Of a stretch of 64,000 nucleotides of DNA, positions 42,130 through 50,406 are shown in pieces (position 1 is the first letter of the stretch; every line of letters starts with the position of its first letter). Both the position numbers and the translations under genes were made by a program. Source of the DNA: Streptomyces davaonensis JCM 4913 (GTDB lineage: Bacteria > Actinomycetota > Actinomycetes > Streptomycetales > Streptomycetaceae); contig NC_020504.1 in the NCBI RefSeq assembly GCF_000349325.1, positions 8,660,326-8,724,325 on the forward strand, in the 5' to 3' direction. Below the pieces are notes generated by a model. That model made no database searches and was not told the origin of the DNA. It worked only from the letters and a program-made list of their open reading frames with translations.

Positions 42130-43079
42130 CCTACATCCCGCCCCGGCTCGTCATCGGCACCCGCGACTCCGACCTGGCCATGGTCCAAGCAGCACACGTT
42201 GCCGACCTGCTCAAACGCGCCTTTCCCCAGGTCACCGTGGACCTGGCCCCGATGAAAGCCGCCGGTGATCTCCATCAGGGTCCTCTGTCGCAGATCGGAG
42301 GCAAGGCCGTCTGGGTACGCGAGCTGGACCGGGCGCTTGCCACCGCACGCGTCGATGTCACCGTCTCGTGTGCCAAGGACCTCCCCGGCCCCCACGAGCG
42401 CGGCACCGACACCACGATCGGCGCCGTCCTGCCCCGCGAAGACGCCCGGGACGCCCTCGTCCTCCCGGCAGGGCGACCCCCGACCACCCTCGACGACCTC
42501 CCACCTGTAAGCGTCATCGGCACCAGCGCCCCGCGCCGCATCGCCCAGCTCCGCGCCAGTTACCCGCGCCTCACCATCCAGCCGGTGCGCGGCAACCTGC
42601 TCCCCCGCCTCGCCCGCCTCGACGCCGGCGAAGGGGACAAGCCGCTGGACGCTCTCGTGGTCTCCTATGCCGGCCTGTGCCGGGTGTCCAAGGCCGACCG
42701 CGCTACTCAACTGATTCCGACATCGGTACTGGCCCCAGCCACCGGAGCCGGGACGCTCGTCGTCGAGCACCGAAGCGGTGACAGCGTCGCCGCGCACCTC
42801 CTCACCGCCCTCAACGACCCCGCCACCGCCCGGCTGCTGGCCGTCGAGCGCGGCATCCTCGCCCAGCTCAAGGGCAACTGCCAGACCGCCTGCTCGGTCA
42901 ACGCCCACTACGTCGACAAGCCGGACCGGATCAGAGTCGACGCCGCGGTCTTCCATCCCTCCGGTGACGACGCCATTCAGGTCGCCGCCACCGGACCCGC
43001 CGACGACCTCGGCGGTCTCGTCGAGAACATCACCCAGCTGTTGCACGGCCAAGAAGTCGAACGGCTACTGCCGCGCTGA
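42126..43079 (+). CDS. Porphobilinogen deaminase (hydroxymethylbilane synthase)-like enzyme
   Basis: GTG 42126 overlaps the previous stop and gives 317 residues. 'LVIGTRDSDLAMVQAAHVADLL' is the family's N-terminal signature. Asp85 in SCAKDLPG corresponds to the catalytic Asp of E. coli HemC (D84). 'VIGTSAPRRIAQLRASYP' and 'VRGNLLPRLARLD' carry the substrate-binding arginines. Cys252 in LKGNCQTACS occupies the dipyrromethane cofactor site, though the surrounding GGCxxPxG motif is changed. HemC assembles hydroxymethylbilane from four porphobilinogens. The altered motif, plus NUDIX and exporter partners, suggests a paralogue with another role. Confidence 0.85.
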   Translation: MTYIPPRLVIGTRDSDLAMVQAAHVADLLKRAFPQVTVDLAPMKAAGDLHQGPLSQIGGKAVWVRELDRALATARVDVTVSCAKDLPGPHERGTDTTIGAVLPREDARDALVLPAGRPPTTLDDLPPVSVIGTSAPRRIAQLRASYPRLTIQPVRGNLLPRLARLDAGEGDKPLDALVVSYAGLCRVSKADRATQLIPTSVLAPATGAGTLVVEHRSGDSVAAHLLTALNDPATARLLAVERGILAQLKGNCQTACSVNAHYVDKPDRIRVDAAVFHPSGDDAIQVAATGPADDLGGLVENITQLLHGQEVERLLPR

Positions 43080-43184
43080 CCCGGACCGCCTGCCCAGCGC
43101 TCGGGCCTGACCAACTGAAGCAGAGTGCAAGCACACCGCAGGCACTGAGCGAAACAGCCGTACGGATGAGGAGAGTTCACGGAC

Positions 43185-43964
43185 GTGCCACACCGATCCG
43201 AACCGAACGCCCCCGGCAACCTATGGAGAGACCCCGACTTCCGGCACTACGCCCTCGCCCAGGGCATCAGCGTCACCGGAGGCGGCGTGACCACCATCGC
43301 GCTCTCCGTCCTGGCCGTCGTCGAACTGCACGCGTCCACCTTCAACGTCGCACTGATCGCCTTCGCCTCCAAACTGCCAGCCCTCCTGCTGTCCCTGCAC
43401 GCCGGCGTCCTCGCCGACCGCCGCCGCAAACGCCCGGTGATCATTACCTGCGACCTGCTCTGTGCAGCCGTCCTCCTCACACTCCCCGCGGCACAACTCC
43501 TGGCCCGCATCACGCTGATCCAGCTGTACGCGGTCGCCTTCACGGTGGCCGCCCTGCAGGTCATCGGCAGCAACGCCTCCATCAGCTACCTGCCCTCCCT
43601 CCTCGGCCCGGACCGGATCAAGGACGGCAACTCCAAGATGGGCGCCGGGAACTCCCTGGCCGACCTGATCGGCAACAACTCCGGCGGCGCCCTCGTCACC
43701 GCGCTCGGCGCGGCCCGCGCCGTCACCGTCGATGCCGCCTCATACCTCGCCAGCTCACTGCTCCTCTGGCGCATCAAACACCGCGAGGACCCGCCACCCG
43801 CACGCACGGCGGACACGAGCCACTGGACGGAAATCCGCGAGGGCCTCACCTACACCCTGTGCACACCCGTGGTGCGCTCGATCGTGCTGGCCAACACGGC
43901 CACCTCCTTCGTCCTGGCCGCCAGCAGCGCCCTGTGGTCGCTGTACCTGCTTGTTCCCGCTTAG
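43185..43964 (+). pseudogene. MFS exporter, truncated
   Basis: The frame starts at GTG 43185 (GAGGAG upstream) and encodes 259 residues, against about 400 for the family. 'RDPDFRHYALAQGISVTGGGVTTIALSVLAVVELHAS', 'GVLADRRRKRPVIITCDLL' and 'LPSLLGPDRIKDGNSKMGAGNSLADLIGNNSGGAL' are typical of the MFS_3/enterobactin-exporter-like group. After 'FVLAASSALWSL' the family pattern stops and a TAG follows within a few codons, right where the recombinase element begins. The missing C-terminal six helices are not found at the far end of the element. Confidence 0.8.
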
Positions 43965-44051
43965 CGACGGTGTTGCTTACTGCCGGAAGGGCCGCCTGAC
44001 CTGCTCATTTGTTTGTTGCACTCAGCTAGGTTGCATTGGTACTCATCGGCC

Positions 44052-45506
44052 ATGCACCAATCGACTTATTCGTCAGCGGGCTGGGAGTCCTGGGGGCTTG
44101 CGTTCAGGCCGGCGATTCCGGAGGGGATGCCGTTACTGTTCGACGACGACCTCCTGTTCGAGGACAGCAACGGCATCCGTCCCACAACCGTGATCAACTG
44201 CTGGGCCTGCGAGCTGCCGGCGAATGGATGCCCATCTCCGAATTCGTGGCCCTACTACGTGCGTACGGTGCGTGAGTGGCTGGAGTTCATATCCGAGCAC
44301 GGGGTCGCCCTGTTCGACACGCGGCGTCGTCTGAAGGCGGCGTTGGGCGCGTACTCCGTCTATCGAGCCCAGGGGCCCATCAAGCATCGTTTCGAGGCGT
44401 CCACGTGGAATCAGAACATGGGGATTCTGGCCGGGTTCTACAAGTGGGCGAGGGATGAGGGGTACGCCGACTCCGAGCCGTTCACGTACCGGCAGGCGAT
44501 CTGGGCTTTCAAGGGGCAAGTCCGTCGCGGGCGGGTCAACCAGTCACGGCGGCGCCAAGCCAAGCCTCATGTGACGATCAAGTATCTCGACGACGACTTC
44601 ACGGACATGTTCCTGAAGGGGTTGGCGGGCCTGAGCCCCGACGGGGAGCGGGATCTGCGGTACCGAGGGCGGGAGTTGGCCCGGAACTCGGCGGTCGGCC
44701 GAATGATCGTCTCCAGCGGGCTACGAAGCCAGGAGTACACGTACCTGCTGGTCTGCGAGGTGCCCGTGCTTCCTTCGCGGCGGACTGCGGTGCCGCTGTC
44801 GTTTCCGATCCCGTCCGGGGTCACCAAGGGAAGCAAGTACCGCGAGTCGTGGATCGATTACGACTCGCTGGCTGAGCTGCACTCCTACATCGCTCTCGAT
44901 CGAGCTGCAGCGACGTTCGGATCGTTGTGGCGTCCGCCGGCCCGCTGGGGAGAGCCTCTGTTCGTGACGGACGCCGACCAGCGGGGCGGACGCGTCAACG
45001 GGGTCCGCGTCCAGTGGAGCTCACTCGGCCCTGACGAGCGGCGGCGTCTGGTCGCCCCGGAGGGGGGTTCGATGCTGCTGTCGGTGTGGGGCCAGGGACG
45101 TCCGTTCACCGGATGGGCCACGGTCTTCGCCAGGACCTCCGATCGCATCCGCGAGCGTTACGAGCCGCGTTTCCCGCACGTCAATCCGCACCGGCTGCGT
45201 CACACCATGGCCATGGCGACCATGGCGCGGCTGATGCGTGGCTGGTATGAGCAGGCTGCTCGACAGGTCCGCGACACCGACGACGATGCCGCCCTGGCGC
45301 ACTACCTGCGGACCCAAGAACCGCTGCTGATTCTGCGCGATCTGCTCGGACATACCAGTTCATTGACCACGGAAGCGTACCTCCATCGCCTGGACGTGCT
45401 CCGTCTGTTCAACTCCCTGTACCAGCGGGTCGGCAAGGAGTACGGCCTGCTGGACGAGGAGGCCGAGGTCGAGACTGAGTTCGACGACGAACCGGCGGTG
45501 GTCTGA
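44052..45506 (+). CDS. Tyrosine recombinase 1 (TnpA-like)
   Basis: From ATG 44052 the product is 484 residues. The catalytic set is complete: Arg225 in SSGLRSQEYTYLL, His380-x-x-Arg383 in NPHRLRHTMAM, His434 in LLGHTSSL and Tyr443 in TEAYLHRL. The N-terminal ~170 residues form a SAM-like core-binding domain (YYVRTVREWLEFISEHG). It overlaps recombinase 2 by one base (TGATG). It should cut and rejoin DNA at the element ends together with its partners. Confidence 0.9.
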   Translation: MHQSTYSSAGWESWGLAFRPAIPEGMPLLFDDDLLFEDSNGIRPTTVINCWACELPANGCPSPNSWPYYVRTVREWLEFISEHGVALFDTRRRLKAALGAYSVYRAQGPIKHRFEASTWNQNMGILAGFYKWARDEGYADSEPFTYRQAIWAFKGQVRRGRVNQSRRRQAKPHVTIKYLDDDFTDMFLKGLAGLSPDGERDLRYRGRELARNSAVGRMIVSSGLRSQEYTYLLVCEVPVLPSRRTAVPLSFPIPSGVTKGSKYRESWIDYDSLAELHSYIALDRAAATFGSLWRPPARWGEPLFVTDADQRGGRVNGVRVQWSSLGPDERRRLVAPEGGSMLLSVWGQGRPFTGWATVFARTSDRIRERYEPRFPHVNPHRLRHTMAMATMARLMRGWYEQAARQVRDTDDDAALAHYLRTQEPLLILRDLLGHTSSLTTEAYLHRLDVLRLFNSLYQRVGKEYGLLDEEAEVETEFDDEPAVV

Positions 45507-47284
45507 TGCCGGCCACCGTCACCCTTGACCCGCTGGGCGTGCACTGCATCTTCAGCGACGGGTCGGAGTACCGCCGCCCCCTGCGCGTGCGACGGCCAGT
45601 GGAACTCCCGCGGCTGGCACGCACCCTGCTGGAAGGCGCCACGGACCTTGTCCATCCGCACGGACAGGTCGACAGCGCCGGAGGCGTCGATCTCTACCTC
45701 ACGGCCATCCGCGGCTTCACCGACTGGCTGGTCGAGTTCGGGTTCTCCGGCGGGGCCTCCGACCTGACGCGCGCGCTCCTCGCCCGGTACTGGCGGCAAG
45801 GGGTGCGATCCTCCCAAGAAAGTGCGCTGCGGGCGATGTTGCGTTGCGCGGATGACCAGGATCAGATTCTGGCGCCGGATGTGCGCGCGTTCGTCGATGG
45901 CCGACTGTTCAACACGGGCGAGCGGTACGGCTCGCACCAGCCGTACAGCGAGGCCGAATGGGCCCGGCTCATCCGTACCTGCCGGGACGAGGTCGATCGT
46001 GCCTTCCGCGCGTTCTGCGCGGCCCGTGAGCACGCTTCGTCAGCTGACGGGCCAGGGGCGGCGCTCCGTGAGCGCACTGCCCATCACTGGCTGGTGCTTC
46101 ACCACGGGCCCGACCCGCTCGTCAACGAGATGGCAGAGCGCGGCTCGTTCCCCTTCCGGCAGAGATACGGAGTCGGTCTTCGCGCAGTGCTGGATCCGCT
46201 GATCCCGACCCTGGATGTGATCATCGCCTACCAACTGCTGTTCGGCGCCTACACCGGGGTCGTGCCGGACGGGATCGCGGACCTGGGACTCGACGACATC
46301 GAGTGGGCGGGTGACGCGAAGATCCTCCTCAGCTACGTCAAGGGCCGCACGGCGGCAGAGAGCCTTGCTCTGTCACGTCAGGCCACTCGCCTGCTGGAAC
46401 AGTGGCTTGATCACTCTGCGGTGGCCCGCCGCTTCGCGCCCGAGGAACTACGCCCAGAGCTCTGGGTGCGTTTCACGCCAGGTGGCACACGGGCGGGAGA
46501 GCGATGGCTGGCTAAGCCGGGCACCCGCCTGTCCATATGCGCCTGGGTGGAGCGGCGCCAAGCTGTCGACGAGGACGGGCGTCCCACTCAGATGACTGGT
46601 GACGACGGTCTCCCCCTGGCCCTTCACCGGCACCGCATCCGCACGACCCACGACGCGCTGCAAGACCGGTCACACTGGCGCGGCAGCCGCCGGTCCACGC
46701 TAGACCCGAACCGGTCTCCCGGCATCGAGGGGGACCACTACCTGACGAACACGACGCCGGCTCAGCGCGAGGCGGTGGAAGACATCATCGCTCAGGCGCA
46801 GGAGGACCTCGTTCGCCGGGCGCTGCCGCCATTGGTGCTGGCCACCGCTGAAATGGCCGACCTGGTGGAGAACTATCCCGAGCACATGAAGCGGCTCGGC
46901 CTGGATGACAACGCTTTGGCGCAGCTCCTGTCCGGGGAACGCGACGTATTCACCGCAGCGTGTGGAGATCAGCTGTCGGGGCTCCACGGGCCGAAGGGCA
47001 AGCTCTGTCCGGCACGTCCGTGGGTGTGTCTGCTGTGCCCGCTGGCCTTGTTCGCCCCCCGCCATCTGCCGAACCTGCTGCGGCTACGGGCGTTCTTCTC
47101 GCGCCAGTGGCAGCAGATGACCACCGCCGAGTTCCTCCCCGTCTTCGGCCCGTACGCCCACCGTCTCGACGAGATCCTGACCCCCGACCGGTACTTCTCC
47201 GAGCACGCGCTACGGGCAGCCGCTGCCGAGGTCACCGACTCCGATGTCGAGCTTCCCCTGCGACCTGAGGAGCACACCGTATGA
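45506..47284 (+). CDS. Tyrosine recombinase 2 (TnpB-like)
   Basis: The 592-residue protein has His376-x-x-Arg379 in LHRHRIRTTHDA and His411-Tyr412 in GDHYLTN, the second half of the recombinase active site. The first arginine is not in its usual place: the segment 'FGAYTGVVPDGIADLGLDDI' has Val-Pro where 'TGLRPGE' is expected. The C-terminus has a cysteine cluster (GKLCPARPWVCLLCPLALF) that may bind zinc. It overlaps recombinase 3 by four bases (ATGA). Confidence 0.87.
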   Translation: MPATVTLDPLGVHCIFSDGSEYRRPLRVRRPVELPRLARTLLEGATDLVHPHGQVDSAGGVDLYLTAIRGFTDWLVEFGFSGGASDLTRALLARYWRQGVRSSQESALRAMLRCADDQDQILAPDVRAFVDGRLFNTGERYGSHQPYSEAEWARLIRTCRDEVDRAFRAFCAAREHASSADGPGAALRERTAHHWLVLHHGPDPLVNEMAERGSFPFRQRYGVGLRAVLDPLIPTLDVIIAYQLLFGAYTGVVPDGIADLGLDDIEWAGDAKILLSYVKGRTAAESLALSRQATRLLEQWLDHSAVARRFAPEELRPELWVRFTPGGTRAGERWLAKPGTRLSICAWVERRQAVDEDGRPTQMTGDDGLPLALHRHRIRTTHDALQDRSHWRGSRRSTLDPNRSPGIEGDHYLTNTTPAQREAVEDIIAQAQEDLVRRALPPLVLATAEMADLVENYPEHMKRLGLDDNALAQLLSGERDVFTAACGDQLSGLHGPKGKLCPARPWVCLLCPLALFAPRHLPNLLRLRAFFSRQWQQMTTAEFLPVFGPYAHRLDEILTPDRYFSEHALRAAAAEVTDSDVELPLRPEEHTV

Positions 47285-49461
47285 CCACCATGCACCGGCC
47301 CACGGGCCTCGCGGCTGCCTATTCTCGTTCCGTCTTTCGAGGTGAAGACGTGTGCGCTGCGGCTGGTCTGCCGGTCCACGGCGCGGGCCCACATCCTCAC
47401 TTCGACGACACAATCTGGGACTTCACCGGTGTCATCGGGCTGCCGCGGTACCTTGCGCGCTACGCGCGGATCTTGTCCTTCGCCGAGATCCTCAATCCCC
47501 AGTGGAGGGAACTCGCGAAGGAGTTCATCTTCGCCCGGCTCGCACCGGACCACCCCGCGGTGCGGGAACTTGCCCACGCCTACCGAACGCCGGTGCTGAT
47601 AGCCACGGTGCACGGACGGCTGACCGTGCTGACCGGCTGGCTCAACTGGCTCACCGAGCAGGGTGTGGACAATCTCGGGGAGGTCACCCAGCAGCACTGC
47701 GCCGCCTACCTGGAGCTTCGGAAGAAGGTACGGGACAAGCACGGCATCGTGATCCGCGACAGCAGCCCCGGCTACCGCATGGACGTAGTGGCGGTCATCC
47801 AGGAGCTGGGCTACTACACCGAATTGTTCTCAGCCGACGGCTACGTGTCGGCTTTCCGTCCGTGGGGGCGACGCACGGCGTACTCCGTCGCCGGGATGGT
47901 CCGTCGGACGGGCAACACGACACCGCCGCTGAGCAACGACGTCTTCCAACCGCTCGTCGCGGCGGCCCTGTATGTGGTGGAGGTGCTGGCGCCGCACGTC
48001 ATGGAGCTGCAGCAACAGTTGCAGGAGATGGTTCCGAACCGGCCGGGCCGCAACAACCGTGAGCGTTCGGACTGGAGGGTCGAGGTCGCGCAGGCCATCG
48101 ACCGCCACATACAGGAGTCTGATCCGCTGGATGTCGCCCTCGATCACGTCGTCGCCGAGCGGCTGGCGGGCGGCTGGGATCCGGACGACCCGCTGCTACG
48201 GGTGAACCTGATCTCCCTCGCCCACGAGACCGGACGGCACGCCTTCCACTACACGTGGCTGCCCACCGTGCGCGGCCACCTGGAGAAGGCTGTCAGGGAA
48301 GTCGGCCTGGCCAAACGCTGGGGCCGGATGGCCGCCCTGGTCGAACGCGCGGACGGACGCGGCAGTGTCCCCTGGACCCTGCCGATGAACACCACCGAGG
48401 CCCGACTGCAGCTCTCCCGGGCCCGCACAGCCTGCCTCATCGCGCTCGCCGCACTGACCGGAATGCGGAAGAGCGAACTGGCCGAGCTGACCCACGACTG
48501 CCGCCTGCCCCCCGAACAGCTCGGCGAGGGCCGTCTCCGCTACCGGCTGAAGGGCAAGGTCATCAAGGGCCGAAAGCTGGGTGGTGAACACGATCAGTGG
48601 GTGACCATCAAGCAGGCGTATGAGACCGCCGGCGTAGCCGCCTCGCTCGCTGACCCGGTGAAGAACGCCGGTCACCTGTTCAAGTCGCTCTCGTTCTTCA
48701 CCCCGTACGAATGGTTCCTGACCTGGGTTAATGGCGCGGAGGGACGTCGCCTTGGGCTGGCGCCGATCCCCGAGGTGCCGGTCAGTCTGCGGATGCTACG
48801 GAGAACCCTCGCGGTGGAAATGGCGCACCGGCCCGGTGGACTGCTGGCCGCCAAGATCCATCTCAAGCACATTTCCGTGGTCACCACCGAGGGCTATGCG
48901 GACCGCCCGGGTGGGGCTCAGTCGGTGCTGATGGCCGAGTTCGGCCAGGAGGAGCGGGAGCACAAGATGCGCGTCGCCCTCGACGCTTTCCACGACTATC
49001 AGAACGGTATCCGGCCTGCGGGGCCTGGCGCCAGCGACCTCCTGGACTTCTTCGCGTTCGTCGACGAACAGTTGGACTCGTCCGGGGCGCCGAACATCAA
49101 GCGCAGTGACCAGGAGGTGACGAACCTGCTCGCCAAGCGGGCCAAGGCCCTGCACCTGGGGCCGGCGAACTACTGCTGGTTCCTCGATCCGTCCAAGGCG
49201 CTGTGCCTCAAGCTTGCAGGGGGCCACGCCCGCGGGGCGACAGAGCCCTTGATCGGCATGTGCGATTCAGCGCGGTGCCCCCAGGCCACCCACCATGCCG
49301 GGCACCGCCCGGTATGGGCGGCCAGCGCCGCGAGCAAGAAGGTCTTCATCGCCACCATCGGGCGCGCGCAGCGGACGGAGAAGACTCGACTGACTAAGGA
49401 ACTCGCCCGCGATGAACGGGTACTGGCCGAGATTGACGCCCACTGCGGAACGGGGGCATGA
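47281..49461 (+). CDS. Tyrosine recombinase 3 with C-terminal zinc-like motif
   Basis: The 726-residue protein contains 'LAALTGMRKSELAELTHDC' (first Arg), 'VSLRMLRRTLAVEMA' (second Arg; the usual His is Leu), and 'IHLKHISVVTTEGYADR' (His and Tyr nucleophile). The C-terminal region contains a Cys/His set (NYCWFLDPSKALCLKLAG..., MCDSARCPQATHH) that may bind zinc. Its long N-terminal region with 'VLTGWLNWLTEQGVDNLGEV' is the core-binding domain. It ends one base before the GTG of the small accessory gene. Confidence 0.88.
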   Translation: MTTMHRPTGLAAAYSRSVFRGEDVCAAAGLPVHGAGPHPHFDDTIWDFTGVIGLPRYLARYARILSFAEILNPQWRELAKEFIFARLAPDHPAVRELAHAYRTPVLIATVHGRLTVLTGWLNWLTEQGVDNLGEVTQQHCAAYLELRKKVRDKHGIVIRDSSPGYRMDVVAVIQELGYYTELFSADGYVSAFRPWGRRTAYSVAGMVRRTGNTTPPLSNDVFQPLVAAALYVVEVLAPHVMELQQQLQEMVPNRPGRNNRERSDWRVEVAQAIDRHIQESDPLDVALDHVVAERLAGGWDPDDPLLRVNLISLAHETGRHAFHYTWLPTVRGHLEKAVREVGLAKRWGRMAALVERADGRGSVPWTLPMNTTEARLQLSRARTACLIALAALTGMRKSELAELTHDCRLPPEQLGEGRLRYRLKGKVIKGRKLGGEHDQWVTIKQAYETAGVAASLADPVKNAGHLFKSLSFFTPYEWFLTWVNGAEGRRLGLAPIPEVPVSLRMLRRTLAVEMAHRPGGLLAAKIHLKHISVVTTEGYADRPGGAQSVLMAEFGQEEREHKMRVALDAFHDYQNGIRPAGPGASDLLDFFAFVDEQLDSSGAPNIKRSDQEVTNLLAKRAKALHLGPANYCWFLDPSKALCLKLAGGHARGATEPLIGMCDSARCPQATHHAGHRPVWAASAASKKVFIATIGRAQRTEKTRLTKELARDERVLAEIDAHCGTGA

Positions 49462-49462
49462 C

Positions 49463-49960
49463 GTGGCCCGCATCAGCGACGAGACCCGGCGGAACAACGA
49501 AACCGCCATTCGTCACGTTATGGACCGGCTCCTCGCCGGTGACGTTCCCTCGGGCGGCAAGTGCGACATCAAGACCCTCGCGACCCAGGCCGGGGTCGCC
49601 CGCACCGGCTTCTATCCCAAGAAGAACCGCGACGGCTCGCCGCGGCCGGGCCCTTACCAGCACCTGGCGGAGGAGTTCGAGCGGCGGCTGGCCGAGCTTC
49701 GGGAAACGGGCGTGATCCCGGACCCGCGGGCGGCACAGATCGAGCGGCTCAAGGAACAGGTCTCCGGGCTGAAGGAGCGTCTCGCCGCACGTGACGTGGA
49801 GATCGATGGGCTCACTGACTTCCGGGAGCGGGCTCTGTCGCAGATCGCCGCCCAGCGGATAGAGATCGAACGGCTTCGCGACGTCTTGGCCGAGCCATCG
49901 AATGTCCGCGCTCTGCCGAACAGTTCGCGAGCAAGTGCGCCGTACGGATCGTGTAGCTGA
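49463..49960 (+). CDS. DUF6262/TnpC-like accessory protein
   Basis: From GTG 49463 the product is 165 residues. 'NNETAIRHVMDRLLAGDVPS', 'CDIKTLATQAGVARTGFYPK' is an HTH-like N-terminus. Residues about 80-150 are a coiled coil (IERLKEQVSGLKERLAARDV). The combination is typical of the small protein encoded after recombinase triplets (DUF6262, TnpC-like). It probably aids orientation or efficiency of transposition, as described for TnpC of Tn554. Confidence 0.85.
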   Translation: MARISDETRRNNETAIRHVMDRLLAGDVPSGGKCDIKTLATQAGVARTGFYPKKNRDGSPRPGPYQHLAEEFERRLAELRETGVIPDPRAAQIERLKEQVSGLKERLAARDVEIDGLTDFRERALSQIAAQRIEIERLRDVLAEPSNVRALPNSSRASAPYGSCS

Positions 49961-50406
49961 CCGCCCGCTCCAGCACCGGTTTCATCCGGCACTCGCGCAG
50001 GTTGAGGTACTTCGGCACCTGCGAGAACGTTCATGTACAGGAGTGGGGCATCCGGTCGAAGACTGATGGGTGCCCCGCCATCCTGCGTTGAGATGGGAGC
50101 TCCTCGCCTGGCCGAGGACCTGCCGCCTCTGGGCCGTCCGAACGTCCCTTCTCCATCGGTCTGGTGACGCCGGGGCCCCTGTGACTCTGACTGCTACTTG
50201 GCGGGGCAGCGGGAACGAGACCAGGTCGTGGCTGGGCGGTGACTCGCAGTTGGCGGTTCTGTGGATCGGAAGTTGGCGAGGATGGGAGTGTCCCAGTCAT
50301 TGACGCCAGCGCGGCACCTCCGGATCAGGGTGGCCTGAGAGATGCCGGGTCGGCCCTCATTCAACGGTCAAGCAGTACTGACCAGAGGGGACACCGTCCG
50401 TTCGTT
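49961..50406. other. Right flank of the mobile element, no gene recognised
   Basis: Short ORFs on both strands lack start signals. A minus-strand frame at 49880-50018 reads VPKYLNLRECRMKPVLERAV and may be a gene fragment. The MFS C-terminus is not present. The inverted repeat at 50045-50076 is listed separately. Confidence 0.4.
50045..50076. repeat. Inverted repeat near the right end of the element
   Basis: GGGGCATCC (50045-50053) faces GGGTGCCCC (50068-50076), nine pairs with one G-T wobble, around a 14-base loop. It could be a transcription terminator for the recombinase operon or part of the element end. Confidence 0.4.

Larger units (their letters stand above)
43945..50080 (+). mobile_element. 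Tn554-like element with three tyrosine recombinases
   Basis: Three recombinase genes overlap in tandem (44052, 45506, 47281), followed by a small accessory gene. This matches the Tn554-type plan (TnpA, TnpB and a small TnpC) or 'recombinase in trio' elements. The left boundary is inferred from the point where the MFS gene loses its family pattern (about 43945). The right boundary is uncertain and set after the inverted repeat at 50045-50076. I find no clear target duplication, which fits elements that integrate by site-specific recombination. Confidence 0.7.

Noticed and set aside
43965..50406. Direct repeats at the ends of the recombinase element
   Set aside because: Short matches such as CTGTAC and GTACAG are too short to count as attachment sites.
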